DNA of 6,152 nt. Origin: JAENVT01 sp031370745 (GTDB lineage Bacteria; Actinomycetota; Acidimicrobiia; Acidimicrobiales; Ilumatobacteraceae). Location: assembly GCA_031370745.1 (NCBI GenBank), contig JANMQX010000210.1, positions 1 through 6,152 on the forward strand, read 5' to 3'. The position numbers and the translations under genes were made by a program. This document shows, piece after piece, positions 1 through 5,251 of this stretch. Position 1 is the first letter of the stretch, and each line of letters starts with the position of its first letter. The notes under the pieces are model-generated. The model was not told the origin of the DNA. It worked only from the letters and a program-made list of their open reading frames with translations, and did not search any database.

Positions 1-162
1 GAAGTCGGTATGGCCAGTCGGGGCGGCATCGATGTCGGTGCTGAGTTCGGCCAAGGCGCGATCAGTCAGGTCAGGTGCGAGACCTTCGACGATCACATAG
101 CCATCTTCGAGCAACGCTTCGGCAATTGCATTGGCAGGAACATCCACGCTGACGACGGACAT
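1..162 (-). CDS. Phytanoyl-CoA dioxygenase (PhyH)-like protein, N-terminal part only
   Basis: Only the first 54 codons are in the window; the gene continues past the left edge. The N-terminus reads DGYVIVEGLAPDLTDRALAEL at residues 20-40 and ends with APTGHTDF. This opening, a 'GYVVVEGLL...' strand and helix followed by a 'PTG..DF' turn, is characteristic of bacterial PhyH-family Fe(II)/2-oxoglutarate-dependent oxygenases. The metal-binding HxD...H residues lie outside the window, so activity and substrate cannot be judged. The ATG at 162 is chosen because AAGG (170-173, minus strand) lies 7 nt upstream and the coding frame begins there. The gene follows mug on the same strand after a 22-bp gap and may be its operon partner. 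The family call rests on a short stretch and is a recognition from memory. Confidence 0.6.
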   Translation of the reverse strand, partial: MSVVSVDVPANAIAEALLEDGYVIVEGLAPDLTDRALAELSTDIDAAPTGHTDF

Positions 163-187
163 GACTCGACCTTAGTGAGACGAGTCA
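162..187. repeat. Inverted repeat between mug and the PhyH-like gene
   Basis: Perfect 7-bp arms, TGACTCG (162-168) and CGAGTCA (181-187), are separated by 12 bp. The dyad spans the whole gap between the mug stop codon and the PhyH-like start codon. It includes the AAGG ribosome-binding site in its loop. It could be a weak RNA hairpin or a protein-binding dyad; with short arms and a long loop it may also be chance. Confidence 0.3.
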
Positions 188-745
188 GACCCGGGCGGCC
201 TCCCAGGCGCGTCGGTATGACGCCGCAAGGCTGTCGATCGTGTCGTGGGCATTGAGACCGCTCGGGTTCGGCAGGACCCACAGCTGCGCACCGCCGAGCC
301 GGTCGTCCTGGCGACCCTGAGCGGCCTGCGGTTTGACGAACGCTCGCCGGTACGCGGTGATACCGAGCACAGCGACAACTCGCGGCCCCCAACGCTGCAC
401 CTTGACCTCGAGCGCAGCAGCGCCGGCGCGCAGTTCGTCGAGGTTCAACTCCTCGGCGCGGGCGCTCGCTGTCGGAACGATGTTGGTGATGCCGATCCCG
501 AGTCCGAGCACCACGTCACGATCTTCTTCACTCATGCCGTCGCTGACCTCAATCAACCGCGGGGTGATGCCCGCTGTGTGCAGCGCCGGCCAGAATCGGT
601 TGCCACGACGGGCGAAGTGAGCGTTGACAGCAGCGGTCCACAGCCCGGGGTTGATTCCCACGAACAGCAGGCGGACGCGATCATCGATGAGGTCGTCTAC
701 GGCTTGGCCATGGAACGCAGCCAACTCGGCTCGAGTGAATCTCAC
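185..745 (-). CDS. mug: Mismatch-specific G:U/G:T DNA glycosylase (Mug/TDG, UDG family 2)
   Basis: This 186-residue protein is a DNA base-excision repair enzyme. Its family removes uracil, ethenocytosine and, less well, thymine opposite guanine, leaving an abasic site. The family signature GINPG is at residues 30-34, with N32 matching the catalytic asparagine of E. coli Mug (N18). The conserved GNRFWPALHTAGIT segment follows at 48-61, a TNIVPTASARAEEL segment at 87-100, and the second active-site motif NPSGLN at 160-165. E. coli Mug has 168 residues; the extra length here is mostly an N-terminal helix. The start is GTG at 745, whose GTGA overlaps the stop codon of the short ankyrin-type gene upstream (TGA at 744-742), so translation is probably coupled. 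No separate promoter is seen. A PhyH-like gene follows on the same strand. The identification is firm; only the exact damaged-base preference is unknown. Confidence 0.93.
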   Translation of the reverse strand: MRFTRAELAAFHGQAVDDLIDDRVRLLFVGINPGLWTAAVNAHFARRGNRFWPALHTAGITPRLIEVSDGMSEEDRDVVLGLGIGITNIVPTASARAEELNLDELRAGAAALEVKVQRWGPRVVAVLGITAYRRAFVKPQAAQGRQDDRLGGAQLWVLPNPSGLNAHDTIDSLAASYRRAWEAARV

Positions 746-900
746 CTGCCCGCGCCTGCAGCTGTGGATTCGAGCAGGTGGATGATCCTCAGCCGTGCCG
801 TCGCCAATTCTGGCGAAGTCGCGAGCAATGCCGTCGTCGCAGCCCGCTGGCCGTCGCCGATCGCTCGCATGAAAGCCAGGAGATCTCGATCGCTGACCAT
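742..900 (-). CDS. Short ankyrin-repeat-type protein, probably an internally deleted remnant
   Basis: The frame encodes 52 residues from the ATG at 900 and remains open back to an ATG at 972 (76 residues). The segment DRDLLAFMRAIGDG followed by ALLATSPELATARL resembles the first helices of bacterial ankyrin-repeat proteins. It runs straight into RIIHLLES, which resembles the final helix of such proteins, with none of the middle repeats. An in-frame internal deletion is therefore my inference, with the junction near 787-792. I prefer the start at 900 because it gives a family-like N-terminus (MVSDRDLL) and because a TAGCGT hexamer lies 7 nt upstream, as in a leaderless transcript. The extension to 972 is Pro/Gly/Arg/Val-rich and looks non-coding. 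The stop codon overlaps the GTG of mug, so transcription and translation may still be linked. It could instead be an unrelated small protein. Confidence 0.5.
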   Translation of the reverse strand: MVSDRDLLAFMRAIGDGQRAATTALLATSPELATARLRIIHLLESTAAGAGR

Positions 901-907
901 CGGAGCG

Positions 908-913
908 ACGCTA
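908..913 (-). promoter_or_regulatory. Candidate -10 box of the ankyrin-remnant/mug transcript
   Basis: On the minus strand TAGCGT (TANNNT pattern) ends 7 nt before the ATG at 900. This is the spacing expected when transcription starts at the first base of the start codon. No convincing -35 box is seen. Support comes mainly from the same arrangement in front of zwf and tetR. Confidence 0.4.
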
Positions 914-987
914 CCCACGAGGCGGCCATTCACCGATCGGCCTCCCGATCTCCCAACGGGCGGGCTCGTCATCGACTTTACCGAGCA

Positions 988-1013
988 CTTACCCGGTGCC
1001 GAGACCGGGTGAG
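988..1013. repeat. Palindrome in the divergent intergenic region
   Basis: ACCCGGT (991-997) and ACCGGGT (1004-1010) form a perfect 7-bp inverted repeat around a 6-bp centre (GCCGAG). The match extends to 10 bp per arm (988-997 with 1004-1013) with a single G.T pair. It sits between two divergently transcribed genes, so a DNA-binding operator is at least as likely as an RNA hairpin. No T-rich tract follows on either strand, which argues against a classical terminator. Confidence 0.5.
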
Positions 1014-1024
1014 CCCTGCCTGAC

Positions 1025-1030
1025 TAACAT
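1025..1030 (+). promoter_or_regulatory. Weak candidate -10 box for the membrane-protein gene
   Basis: TAACAT fits TANNNT and lies in one of the few less GC-rich spots ahead of the membrane-protein gene. A -35 element at normal spacing would fall around 1002-1007, within the right half of the 988-1013 palindrome, but no consensus -35 is present there. The assignment is tentative. Confidence 0.2.
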
Positions 1031-1082
1031 CGCTATGCGGCGGACACGAACTGCTCGCTACCCACTACAGGGTGGCCCATGC

Positions 1083-1090
1083 GAGGGAGG
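1083..1090 (+). promoter_or_regulatory. Strong Shine-Dalgarno site that sets the start at 1096
   Basis: GAGGGAGG ends 5 nt before the in-frame GTG at 1096. It is the strongest ribosome-binding site in the window. It lies downstream of the earlier in-frame GTG at 1072, so it decides in favour of the shorter protein. Confidence 0.7.
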
Positions 1091-1095
1091 CCAAC

Positions 1096-2745
1096 GTGTT
1101 TCGCGCAAGTCGTGCTGATGTCGTCGTGAGTTCAGCGCCCGAACATGGTGGCCTCCACCATCGCGGCAGCGAACGAACGGATGGCACCTCCAGATGGGCT
1201 GGCCTCAATCCGAGGATTGCCGGCGTCCTACCCGCAGTGATCATCTCGATCGCATATCTCATTCTCCGGCCGGCATCGGCCGACTTTGCCAGCGGAGACT
1301 TTCGGGCGCGTCTGTTCCGAGAGGGTGCCTACATTTGGGACAACCACTGGTTCGGTGGCCACACGCTCCCTGGCTACGGGGTTGTGTCGCCGATGCTCGG
1401 CACTGTGGGCGTGGTTCCGGTGGCGATCGGCTCGCTGATCATCGCCTCCTGGGCGTTCGGATCGATCGTCGCTCACTGGAAGCTGGCCCAGCCGACACTG
1501 CCGTCTCCGACAGTGGCGGCGATGCTGTTCTCACTCGGGTGCGGACTGAGCCTTTGGGGCGGCCGCCTCACGTTCGGACCAGCGGTCGCCTTCGGCACCT
1601 TGTGCGTGTATTTCCTGCAGCGCCGACGGGCAGGGTTGTCGGTGATAGCAGCGCTGCTCTGCGGAATGTCGTCGCCGGTAGGCGCGATTTCGCTGGCAAT
1701 CGTCGTGGTCGCCTGTTGGTTCGCTGACGCGTTCTCGCGACGCGTGCTCACGTTGGTCGGTCTCGCCGCCGTCGTCCCAGCGGGCATCGTCGGTCTGACG
1801 TTCCCCGAGGGAGGCTGGTACCCGTTCACCGCCGGAAGCCTTCTGCTGTTGAGCGGCGTCCTCGCCACGATCGGCTGGTTCGGCCGGAGACGACCGGTGG
1901 TGAGTATGGTGACCATTGTCTACGCGGTGGTCGCAGTGGGGGCGTTCCTCATCCGCTCACCGCTCGGCGGCAACATCGTGCGGTTGGCGTGGCTCGCCGC
2001 AGCACCAGCCGCGGTCCTCAGCGTTACCAGGTTCCGCCGAACGTTGCTGCCGATGTTCGTCATCTTCACGGTGATTTGGGGCTGGTCGTACGTCAGGCTT
2101 GGATTCGTCACGGCCGACGCCACGACGCACCCTCAGTACTACGATTCGTTGGCTGCATTTGTCAGCGCACAACCCGGTGGCGTGCAGCGCGTCGAAGTCG
2201 TTGCCACCGAATCGTCGCGTCAGGCCGACGAGTTGGCGCTCAAGATCAACATCGCCCGCGGATGGGAGACCCAGCTCGATCGCCAACTGAACCCGGAGTT
2301 CTACAACGATCTCACCGCCGACACGTACCACCGCTGGCTCCAGCGAACCTCGGTGAATCTGGTGGCACTGCCCATGTCGGGCGTCAAACAGCAGGCCCAA
2401 ATCGAACGGGAAATCATTCTGGCTGGGCCTGCTTACTTGAGCGAGGTGTGGTCGAGTCCGCAGTGGCTCGTGTACCGGGTGACCGACACCCAACCCCTGG
2501 CAGACAATGGCGCCACCGTCACCTCGGTCGGCGCCGAGTCGCTGATCATCTACGCGCCGCGGACGGGGGTGACGAACGTGCGCTTCAGGTACACCAAGTG
2601 GTACCGGATCGACGTCGGTGACGCCTGCGTGACGCGGTCTCCGGACGGTTGGTTGCAAGTACATGTCCGCACGCCTGGCACCATCGTCGCCAAGGTTTCA
2701 TTCACCCTCGACACCGTCACCGACGGCAGCGACACCTGCGCGTGA
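1096..2745 (+). CDS. Polytopic integral membrane protein, GT-C glycosyltransferase-like
   Basis: From the GTG at 1096 the protein has 549 residues; the frame is open from a GTG at 1072, but the Shine-Dalgarno site favours 1096. A polar N-terminus (about 1-40) is followed by a first membrane segment (about 42-60). Next is a loop containing GDF (67-69) and WDNHWFGGH with LPGY (81-94), then roughly nine more hydrophobic segments up to residue 333. The C-terminal 210 residues are soluble and contain IARGWETQLD (386-395) and a YHRWL segment (411-415). A long first loop with acidic residues, a 'W..W.GG..LP' motif, many membrane segments and a soluble tail are typical of GT-C-type membrane glycosyltransferases and of the PTPS-related membrane family. 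This suggests transfer of a sugar from a lipid carrier at the outer face of the membrane, but I cannot name a specific family. There is no neighbouring cell-wall gene to support a pathway. A hairpin begins on its stop codon. Confidence 0.75.
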   Translation: MFRASRADVVVSSAPEHGGLHHRGSERTDGTSRWAGLNPRIAGVLPAVIISIAYLILRPASADFASGDFRARLFREGAYIWDNHWFGGHTLPGYGVVSPMLGTVGVVPVAIGSLIIASWAFGSIVAHWKLAQPTLPSPTVAAMLFSLGCGLSLWGGRLTFGPAVAFGTLCVYFLQRRRAGLSVIAALLCGMSSPVGAISLAIVVVACWFADAFSRRVLTLVGLAAVVPAGIVGLTFPEGGWYPFTAGSLLLLSGVLATIGWFGRRRPVVSMVTIVYAVVAVGAFLIRSPLGGNIVRLAWLAAAPAAVLSVTRFRRTLLPMFVIFTVIWGWSYVRLGFVTADATTHPQYYDSLAAFVSAQPGGVQRVEVVATESSRQADELALKINIARGWETQLDRQLNPEFYNDLTADTYHRWLQRTSVNLVALPMSGVKQQAQIEREIILAGPAYLSEVWSSPQWLVYRVTDTQPLADNGATVTSVGAESLIIYAPRTGVTNVRFRYTKWYRIDVGDACVTRSPDGWLQVHVRTPGTIVAKVSFTLDTVTDGSDTCA

Positions 2746-2769
2746 CGCCGGTCGACAACCGACTGGCGT
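2745..2769 (+). terminator. Hairpin at the stop codon of the membrane-protein gene
   Basis: ACGCCGGTCG (2745-2754) pairs with CGACTGGCGT (2760-2769) across a 5-nt ACAAC loop. This gives a 10-bp GC-rich stem with one G.U pair. The first base of the stem is the last base of the TGA stop. No U-tract follows, which is common in high-GC actinobacterial terminators but weakens the call. It could also stabilise the 3' end of the mRNA. Confidence 0.5.
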
Positions 2770-2825
2770 GAACCACCCCAGATGGGCAGCGGTTCCCTGG
2801 CGTTGAGTGCGTCGATTGGCATGTT

Positions 2826-2897
2826 TCGCGACGCACGAGTGAGCATCGCGACCGTCGACGTCGCGTAACGGGCTTTCTTCACCGAGCGAACGTCGCG
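2826..2897. repeat. Cluster of CGCGAC words upstream of zwf
   Basis: The hexamer CGCGAC, in either orientation, occurs at 2827-2832, 2847-2852, 2860-2865 (as GTCGCG) and 2892-2897 (as GTCGCG). The first two are part of a direct repeat TCGCGAC spaced 20 bp. The second and third form a 6-bp inverted repeat with a 7-bp centre. The rest of the roughly 240-bp gap between the membrane-protein gene and zwf shows no gene that I can support. The cluster may be regulatory for zwf or may simply reflect GC-rich composition. Confidence 0.25.
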
Positions 2898-2980
2898 CGC
2901 CAACCTCCCGCCAGATCCGCTCGGCACCAGGCTCTGTATATCGCATCAATCTCTTGCTCGCCGTTCAGTCGCAGCCCGAA

Positions 2981-2986
2981 TAGTGT
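2981..2986 (+). promoter_or_regulatory. Candidate -10 box of zwf
   Basis: TAGTGT (TANNNT) ends 7 nt before the GTG at 2994, the spacing of a leaderless actinobacterial promoter. It overlaps the earlier in-frame GTG at 2985, which would then not be transcribed. A second AT-rich element, TGTATAT at 2935-2941, is an alternative -10 that would give a leader of about 45 nt. No consensus -35 is seen for either. Confidence 0.4.
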
Positions 2987-2993
2987 GCGGTCA

Positions 2994-4481
2994 GTGTCCG
3001 AACACGTGACCACCCACACCGATCCCAGCGACATCGTTCCGTCGCTGATGGCCCCAGTGAAACCGCATGTGATCGTGCTGTTCGGAGCCACTGGAGATCT
3101 CGCTCGACGCAAGCTGCTGCCCGGCCTGTTGCACTTGTCGCTGGCAGGTCTTGTGAGTGACTGCCGCATCGTGGGTACCTCGCTCGACGACTTCGACGAC
3201 GAAGCGTTTCGCACATTCGCCCGCAAAGCATGCGATGAGTTCTCCAGCCGCACGATCTCCGACCAGCAGTGGTCCGCCTTCGCCAGCAAGTTGCGGTACG
3301 TTCCCCAGGGCAAGGGCCCGGGCGGATTGGCGGCACGAGTCGCGGAGGCCGAGAAGGAGCTCGGTGGCGAGCCCCGGAGGCTGCACTACCTCAGCGTGCC
3401 ACCCGCCGCAGCACGGGTCGTGGTGAACACGTTGTCGGAAGCTCACCTCGTCGAACGGTCACGGATCATCATGGAGAAGCCGTTCGGAACCGATCTGGCT
3501 TCGGCGCGCACCCTGAACGCTTCGTTGCACGAGACGTTCAGCGAGGAGCAGATTTATCGCATCGACCATTTCCTGGGGAAGGAAGCGGCGCAGAACATCC
3601 TCGCCTTCCGGTTCGCCAACGGGTTGTTCGAACCCATTTGGAACCGCGATCACATCGACCACGTGCAGATCGATGTTCCTGAGGCGCTCGCCCTCGAAGA
3701 CCGGATCAAGTTCTATGAGTCGACTGGCGCCTACAAGGACATGGTGGTGACGCACCTGTTCCAGGTGCTGGCATTCATGGCGATGGAGCCGCCCACAGCT
3801 CTCGAGCCACGTGCGATCAGCGAGGAGAAGAACAAGGTCTTCCGGTCGATGCGACCGATCGAGCCGGGTCACGTCGTGCGTGGCCAGTACATCGGATATC
3901 GCGACGAGCCGGGTGTTGCCCACGATTCCGAGACCGATACGTTCATCGCGTTGCGATGCGAAATCGACAACTGGCGATGGGCCGGTGTGCCGTTCTTCCT
4001 CCGCACCGGCAAGCGGATGGCGGAGGGCGCTCGCATCATCTCGATCGCGTTCCGTGAACCGCCGAGGAGCATGTTTCCGGCCGGGTCGGGCATCGGCCAA
4101 CACGGTCCAGATCACCTCACGTTCGATCTCGCCGACGCGTCGAAGTTGTCGCTGAGCTTCTACGGCAAACGGCCTGGGCCAGGAATGAAGCTCGACAAGC
4201 TGAGTCTCCAGTTCGCCCTGCACGAGACCGGCCGCGAACGTGATGTGCTGGAGGCATACGAGCGGCTGATCCACGATGCGATGAGTGGCGACCACACCCT
4301 GTTCACCACCGCCGAGGGCATCGAGCGCTTGTGGGACCTGTCAACGCCACTGCTCGAGGCGCTACCACCAGTTCGTGCCTACGCGCCGGGTTCATGGGGA
4401 CCCAATGCCATCCACCAACTGATCGCGCCACATGCGTGGCGTCTGCCATTTGAACGAGCCTGGCGGACCAAGCCGCAATAG
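2994..4481 (+). CDS. zwf: Glucose-6-phosphate 1-dehydrogenase
   Basis: This cytosolic enzyme oxidises glucose 6-phosphate to 6-phosphogluconolactone, usually with NADP+, as the entry step of the oxidative pentose phosphate pathway. The product has 495 residues from the GTG at 2994, a normal length; an in-frame GTG at 2985 would add three residues. The dinucleotide-binding fingerprint GATGDLARRKL is at 31-41 and EKPFG at 161-165. The substrate-binding signature RIDHFLGKE is at 189-197, the general-base histidine in DMVVTH is H254, and RTGK is at 337-340. The signature has Phe where most enzymes have Tyr (DHYLGKE), and the segment before the catalytic His reads YESTGAYKDM instead of the usual YYD..GALRDM. 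It is therefore a somewhat divergent member. No gnd, pgl, tal, tkt or opcA lies beside it in this window, so it appears monocistronic. It converges on the tetR gene with only 14 bp between stop codons. The start choice rests on a -10-like hexamer. Confidence 0.95.
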   Translation: MSEHVTTHTDPSDIVPSLMAPVKPHVIVLFGATGDLARRKLLPGLLHLSLAGLVSDCRIVGTSLDDFDDEAFRTFARKACDEFSSRTISDQQWSAFASKLRYVPQGKGPGGLAARVAEAEKELGGEPRRLHYLSVPPAAARVVVNTLSEAHLVERSRIIMEKPFGTDLASARTLNASLHETFSEEQIYRIDHFLGKEAAQNILAFRFANGLFEPIWNRDHIDHVQIDVPEALALEDRIKFYESTGAYKDMVVTHLFQVLAFMAMEPPTALEPRAISEEKNKVFRSMRPIEPGHVVRGQYIGYRDEPGVAHDSETDTFIALRCEIDNWRWAGVPFFLRTGKRMAEGARIISIAFREPPRSMFPAGSGIGQHGPDHLTFDLADASKLSLSFYGKRPGPGMKLDKLSLQFALHETGRERDVLEAYERLIHDAMSGDHTLFTTAEGIERLWDLSTPLLEALPPVRAYAPGSWGPNAIHQLIAPHAWRLPFERAWRTKPQ

Positions 4482-4495
4482 GCCACCAACCCGCC

Positions 4496-5137
4496 TCACA
4501 GCTGGCGCATCGTGCCGATGAGGTCGCCCATCATCCCCCGGCAACGCTCGCCCACGTCGTGAAGTGGCTCGCTGGCGCCAGCTTCCATCCAACAGTTGTG
4601 GGCGGTGTCCATGAGCACGGTGACCACACCACCTGCCAGGCGGGCCCGCATGCGACCTTCGTCGCTTTCACCCTCTCGTTCGAGCACGAGCTCGGCGGTC
4701 ACTTCTCCGAGGCGGGTGCGAAAGTACTCGGTGCCCGGCGGGTGATGGCCCGGCCGCTTCATCATCTCCATCCGCTGGCGAGCACGCGAGGCTTCACCCT
4801 CGAGCGAACCCGACAGCTGCTCGAAGCTCTCGAACAGGCTCGTGATCACCGGTTCGTCGGCGGGTCGCCGGCGGAACTCGTCGCGCACGGCCTGGAGCAC
4901 TTCCTCGAACTGCGGGTACATGACCGCTTCCTTCGTGGGAAAGTAACGGAAGAAGGTGCGCGGGGCGACGTTGGCTCGTTCGGCAATGTCGTTGATCGAC
5001 GTTTCGTCGTATCCCCGCTCGGCGAAGAGCTCCCAAGCCGCGTCCTCGATCGCTCGTCGTGAGGAGTCCTTCTTGCGCTGGCGCAGGCCGGAGCTCGCTG
5101 GGGTGTCGGCCTGACCGCTCGGGATGCTGGCGTTCAC
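4496..5137 (-). CDS. TetR/AcrR-family transcriptional repressor
   Basis: The 213-residue protein has the standard N-terminal TetR DNA-binding domain. A basic arm QRKKDSSRRAI (20-30) is followed by AAWELFAERGYDETSINDIAERA (33-55) and the recognition region VAPRTFFRYFPTKEAVM (57-73). The remaining residues form a variable helical ligand-binding and dimerisation domain, from which no ligand can be read. The gene is divergent from a DHA2 efflux transporter, with about 114 bp between the two starts. A perfect dyad in the transporter promoter is its likely operator, so it most plausibly represses the pump until an exported compound binds. The start is GTG at 5137; an ATG two bases further upstream is followed at once by a stop in its own frame. 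There is no good Shine-Dalgarno sequence, and TATCGT lies 7 nt upstream, so the transcript may be leaderless. Confidence 0.93.
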   Translation of the reverse strand: MNASIPSGQADTPASSGLRQRKKDSSRRAIEDAAWELFAERGYDETSINDIAERANVAPRTFFRYFPTKEAVMYPQFEEVLQAVRDEFRRRPADEPVITSLFESFEQLSGSLEGEASRARQRMEMMKRPGHHPPGTEYFRTRLGEVTAELVLEREGESDEGRMRARLAGGVVTVLMDTAHNCWMEAGASEPLHDVGERCRGMMGDLIGTMRQL

Positions 5138-5144
5138 ATCGACA

Positions 5145-5150
5145 ACGATA
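5145..5150 (-). promoter_or_regulatory. Candidate -10 box of the tetR gene
   Basis: On the minus strand TATCGT (TANNNT) ends 7 nt before the GTG at 5137. This matches the spacing seen at zwf and at the ankyrin remnant. No clear -35 is visible. The intervening bases contain a small dyad, ATCG-ACAA-CGAT (5138-5149). Confidence 0.45.
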
Positions 5151-5177
5151 CGTCATCTGCGCCAGGGAATCGGCAGT

Positions 5178-5193
5178 TGTGTAATTTGTCACA
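5178..5193. promoter_or_regulatory. CRP/GlxR-like binding site
   Basis: TGTGT-AATTTG-TCACA matches the CRP/GlxR consensus TGTGA-N6-TCACA at nine of ten defined positions. It ends one base before the -35 box of the transporter promoter, centred about 44 bp upstream of the predicted start point. That is near, but not exactly at, the usual class II activator position. Whether the organism has a CRP/FNR-family regulator cannot be seen from this window. Confidence 0.35.
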
Positions 5194-5194
5194 G

Positions 5195-5223
5195 TTGACA
5201 TCTGGCAGACCTGCCAGTTTAAT
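5195..5223 (+). promoter_or_regulatory. Promoter of the DHA2 transporter gene
   Basis: A perfect -35 box TTGACA (5195-5200) and a -10 box TTTAAT (5218-5223, five of six consensus bases) are separated by exactly 17 bp. This is by far the best sigma-70-type promoter in the window. Transcription would start near 5230, giving a leader of about 22 nt before the GTG at 5252. The spacer is occupied by the 16-bp inverted repeat at 5202-5217. Confidence 0.8.
5202..5217. promoter_or_regulatory. Probable TetR operator in the promoter spacer
   Basis: CTGGCAG (5202-5208) and CTGCCAG (5211-5217) form a perfect 7+2+7 inverted repeat filling the spacer between the -35 and -10 boxes. A dimeric repressor bound here would exclude RNA polymerase. 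Size and symmetry suit a TetR-family dimer encoded by the divergent gene. It lies about 52 bp from the candidate tetR -10 box, so control of tetR itself from this site is less certain. Confidence 0.75.
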
Positions 5224-5251
5224 CAAGACAGTCAGAAAGGCGACGAGACCC

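Noticed and set aside
245..1012. Long plus-strand open frame (255 codons) opposite mug and the ankyrin remnant
   Set aside because: It lies antisense to mug, which has clear family motifs. Its translation shows no recognisable domain, and it is the usual shadow frame of GC-rich coding DNA.
1072..1095. Earlier GTG start at 1072 for the membrane protein
   Set aside because: There is no ribosome-binding site before it, whereas GAGGGAGG sits 5 nt before the in-frame GTG at 1096.
1957..2664. Minus-strand open frame of 235 codons within the membrane-protein gene
   Set aside because: The translation is rich in His, Arg, Val and Asp without domain features. The plus-strand gene has clear membrane segments and a strong ribosome-binding site.
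2782..2868. 28-codon plus-strand frame from an ATG between the membrane-protein gene and zwf
   Set aside because: It has no Shine-Dalgarno sequence, no -10-like hexamer at leaderless spacing, and a nondescript composition; too weak to call a gene.
2879..3313. Minus-strand frame spanning the zwf upstream region and the zwf 5' end
   Set aside because: It is mostly antisense to zwf and carries no family features; no upstream signals support it.
3459..4295. Minus-strand open frame of 278 codons within zwf
   Set aside because: It is fully antisense to a well-conserved enzyme and has no recognisable motifs.
4440..4510. Possible bidirectional terminator between zwf and tetR
   Set aside because: Only 4-5 bp pairings could be found and no T-tract on either strand, so no terminator is claimed.
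4559..5062. Plus-strand frame opposite the tetR gene
   Set aside because: Antisense to a clear TetR-family protein; an artefact of GC-rich codon bias.
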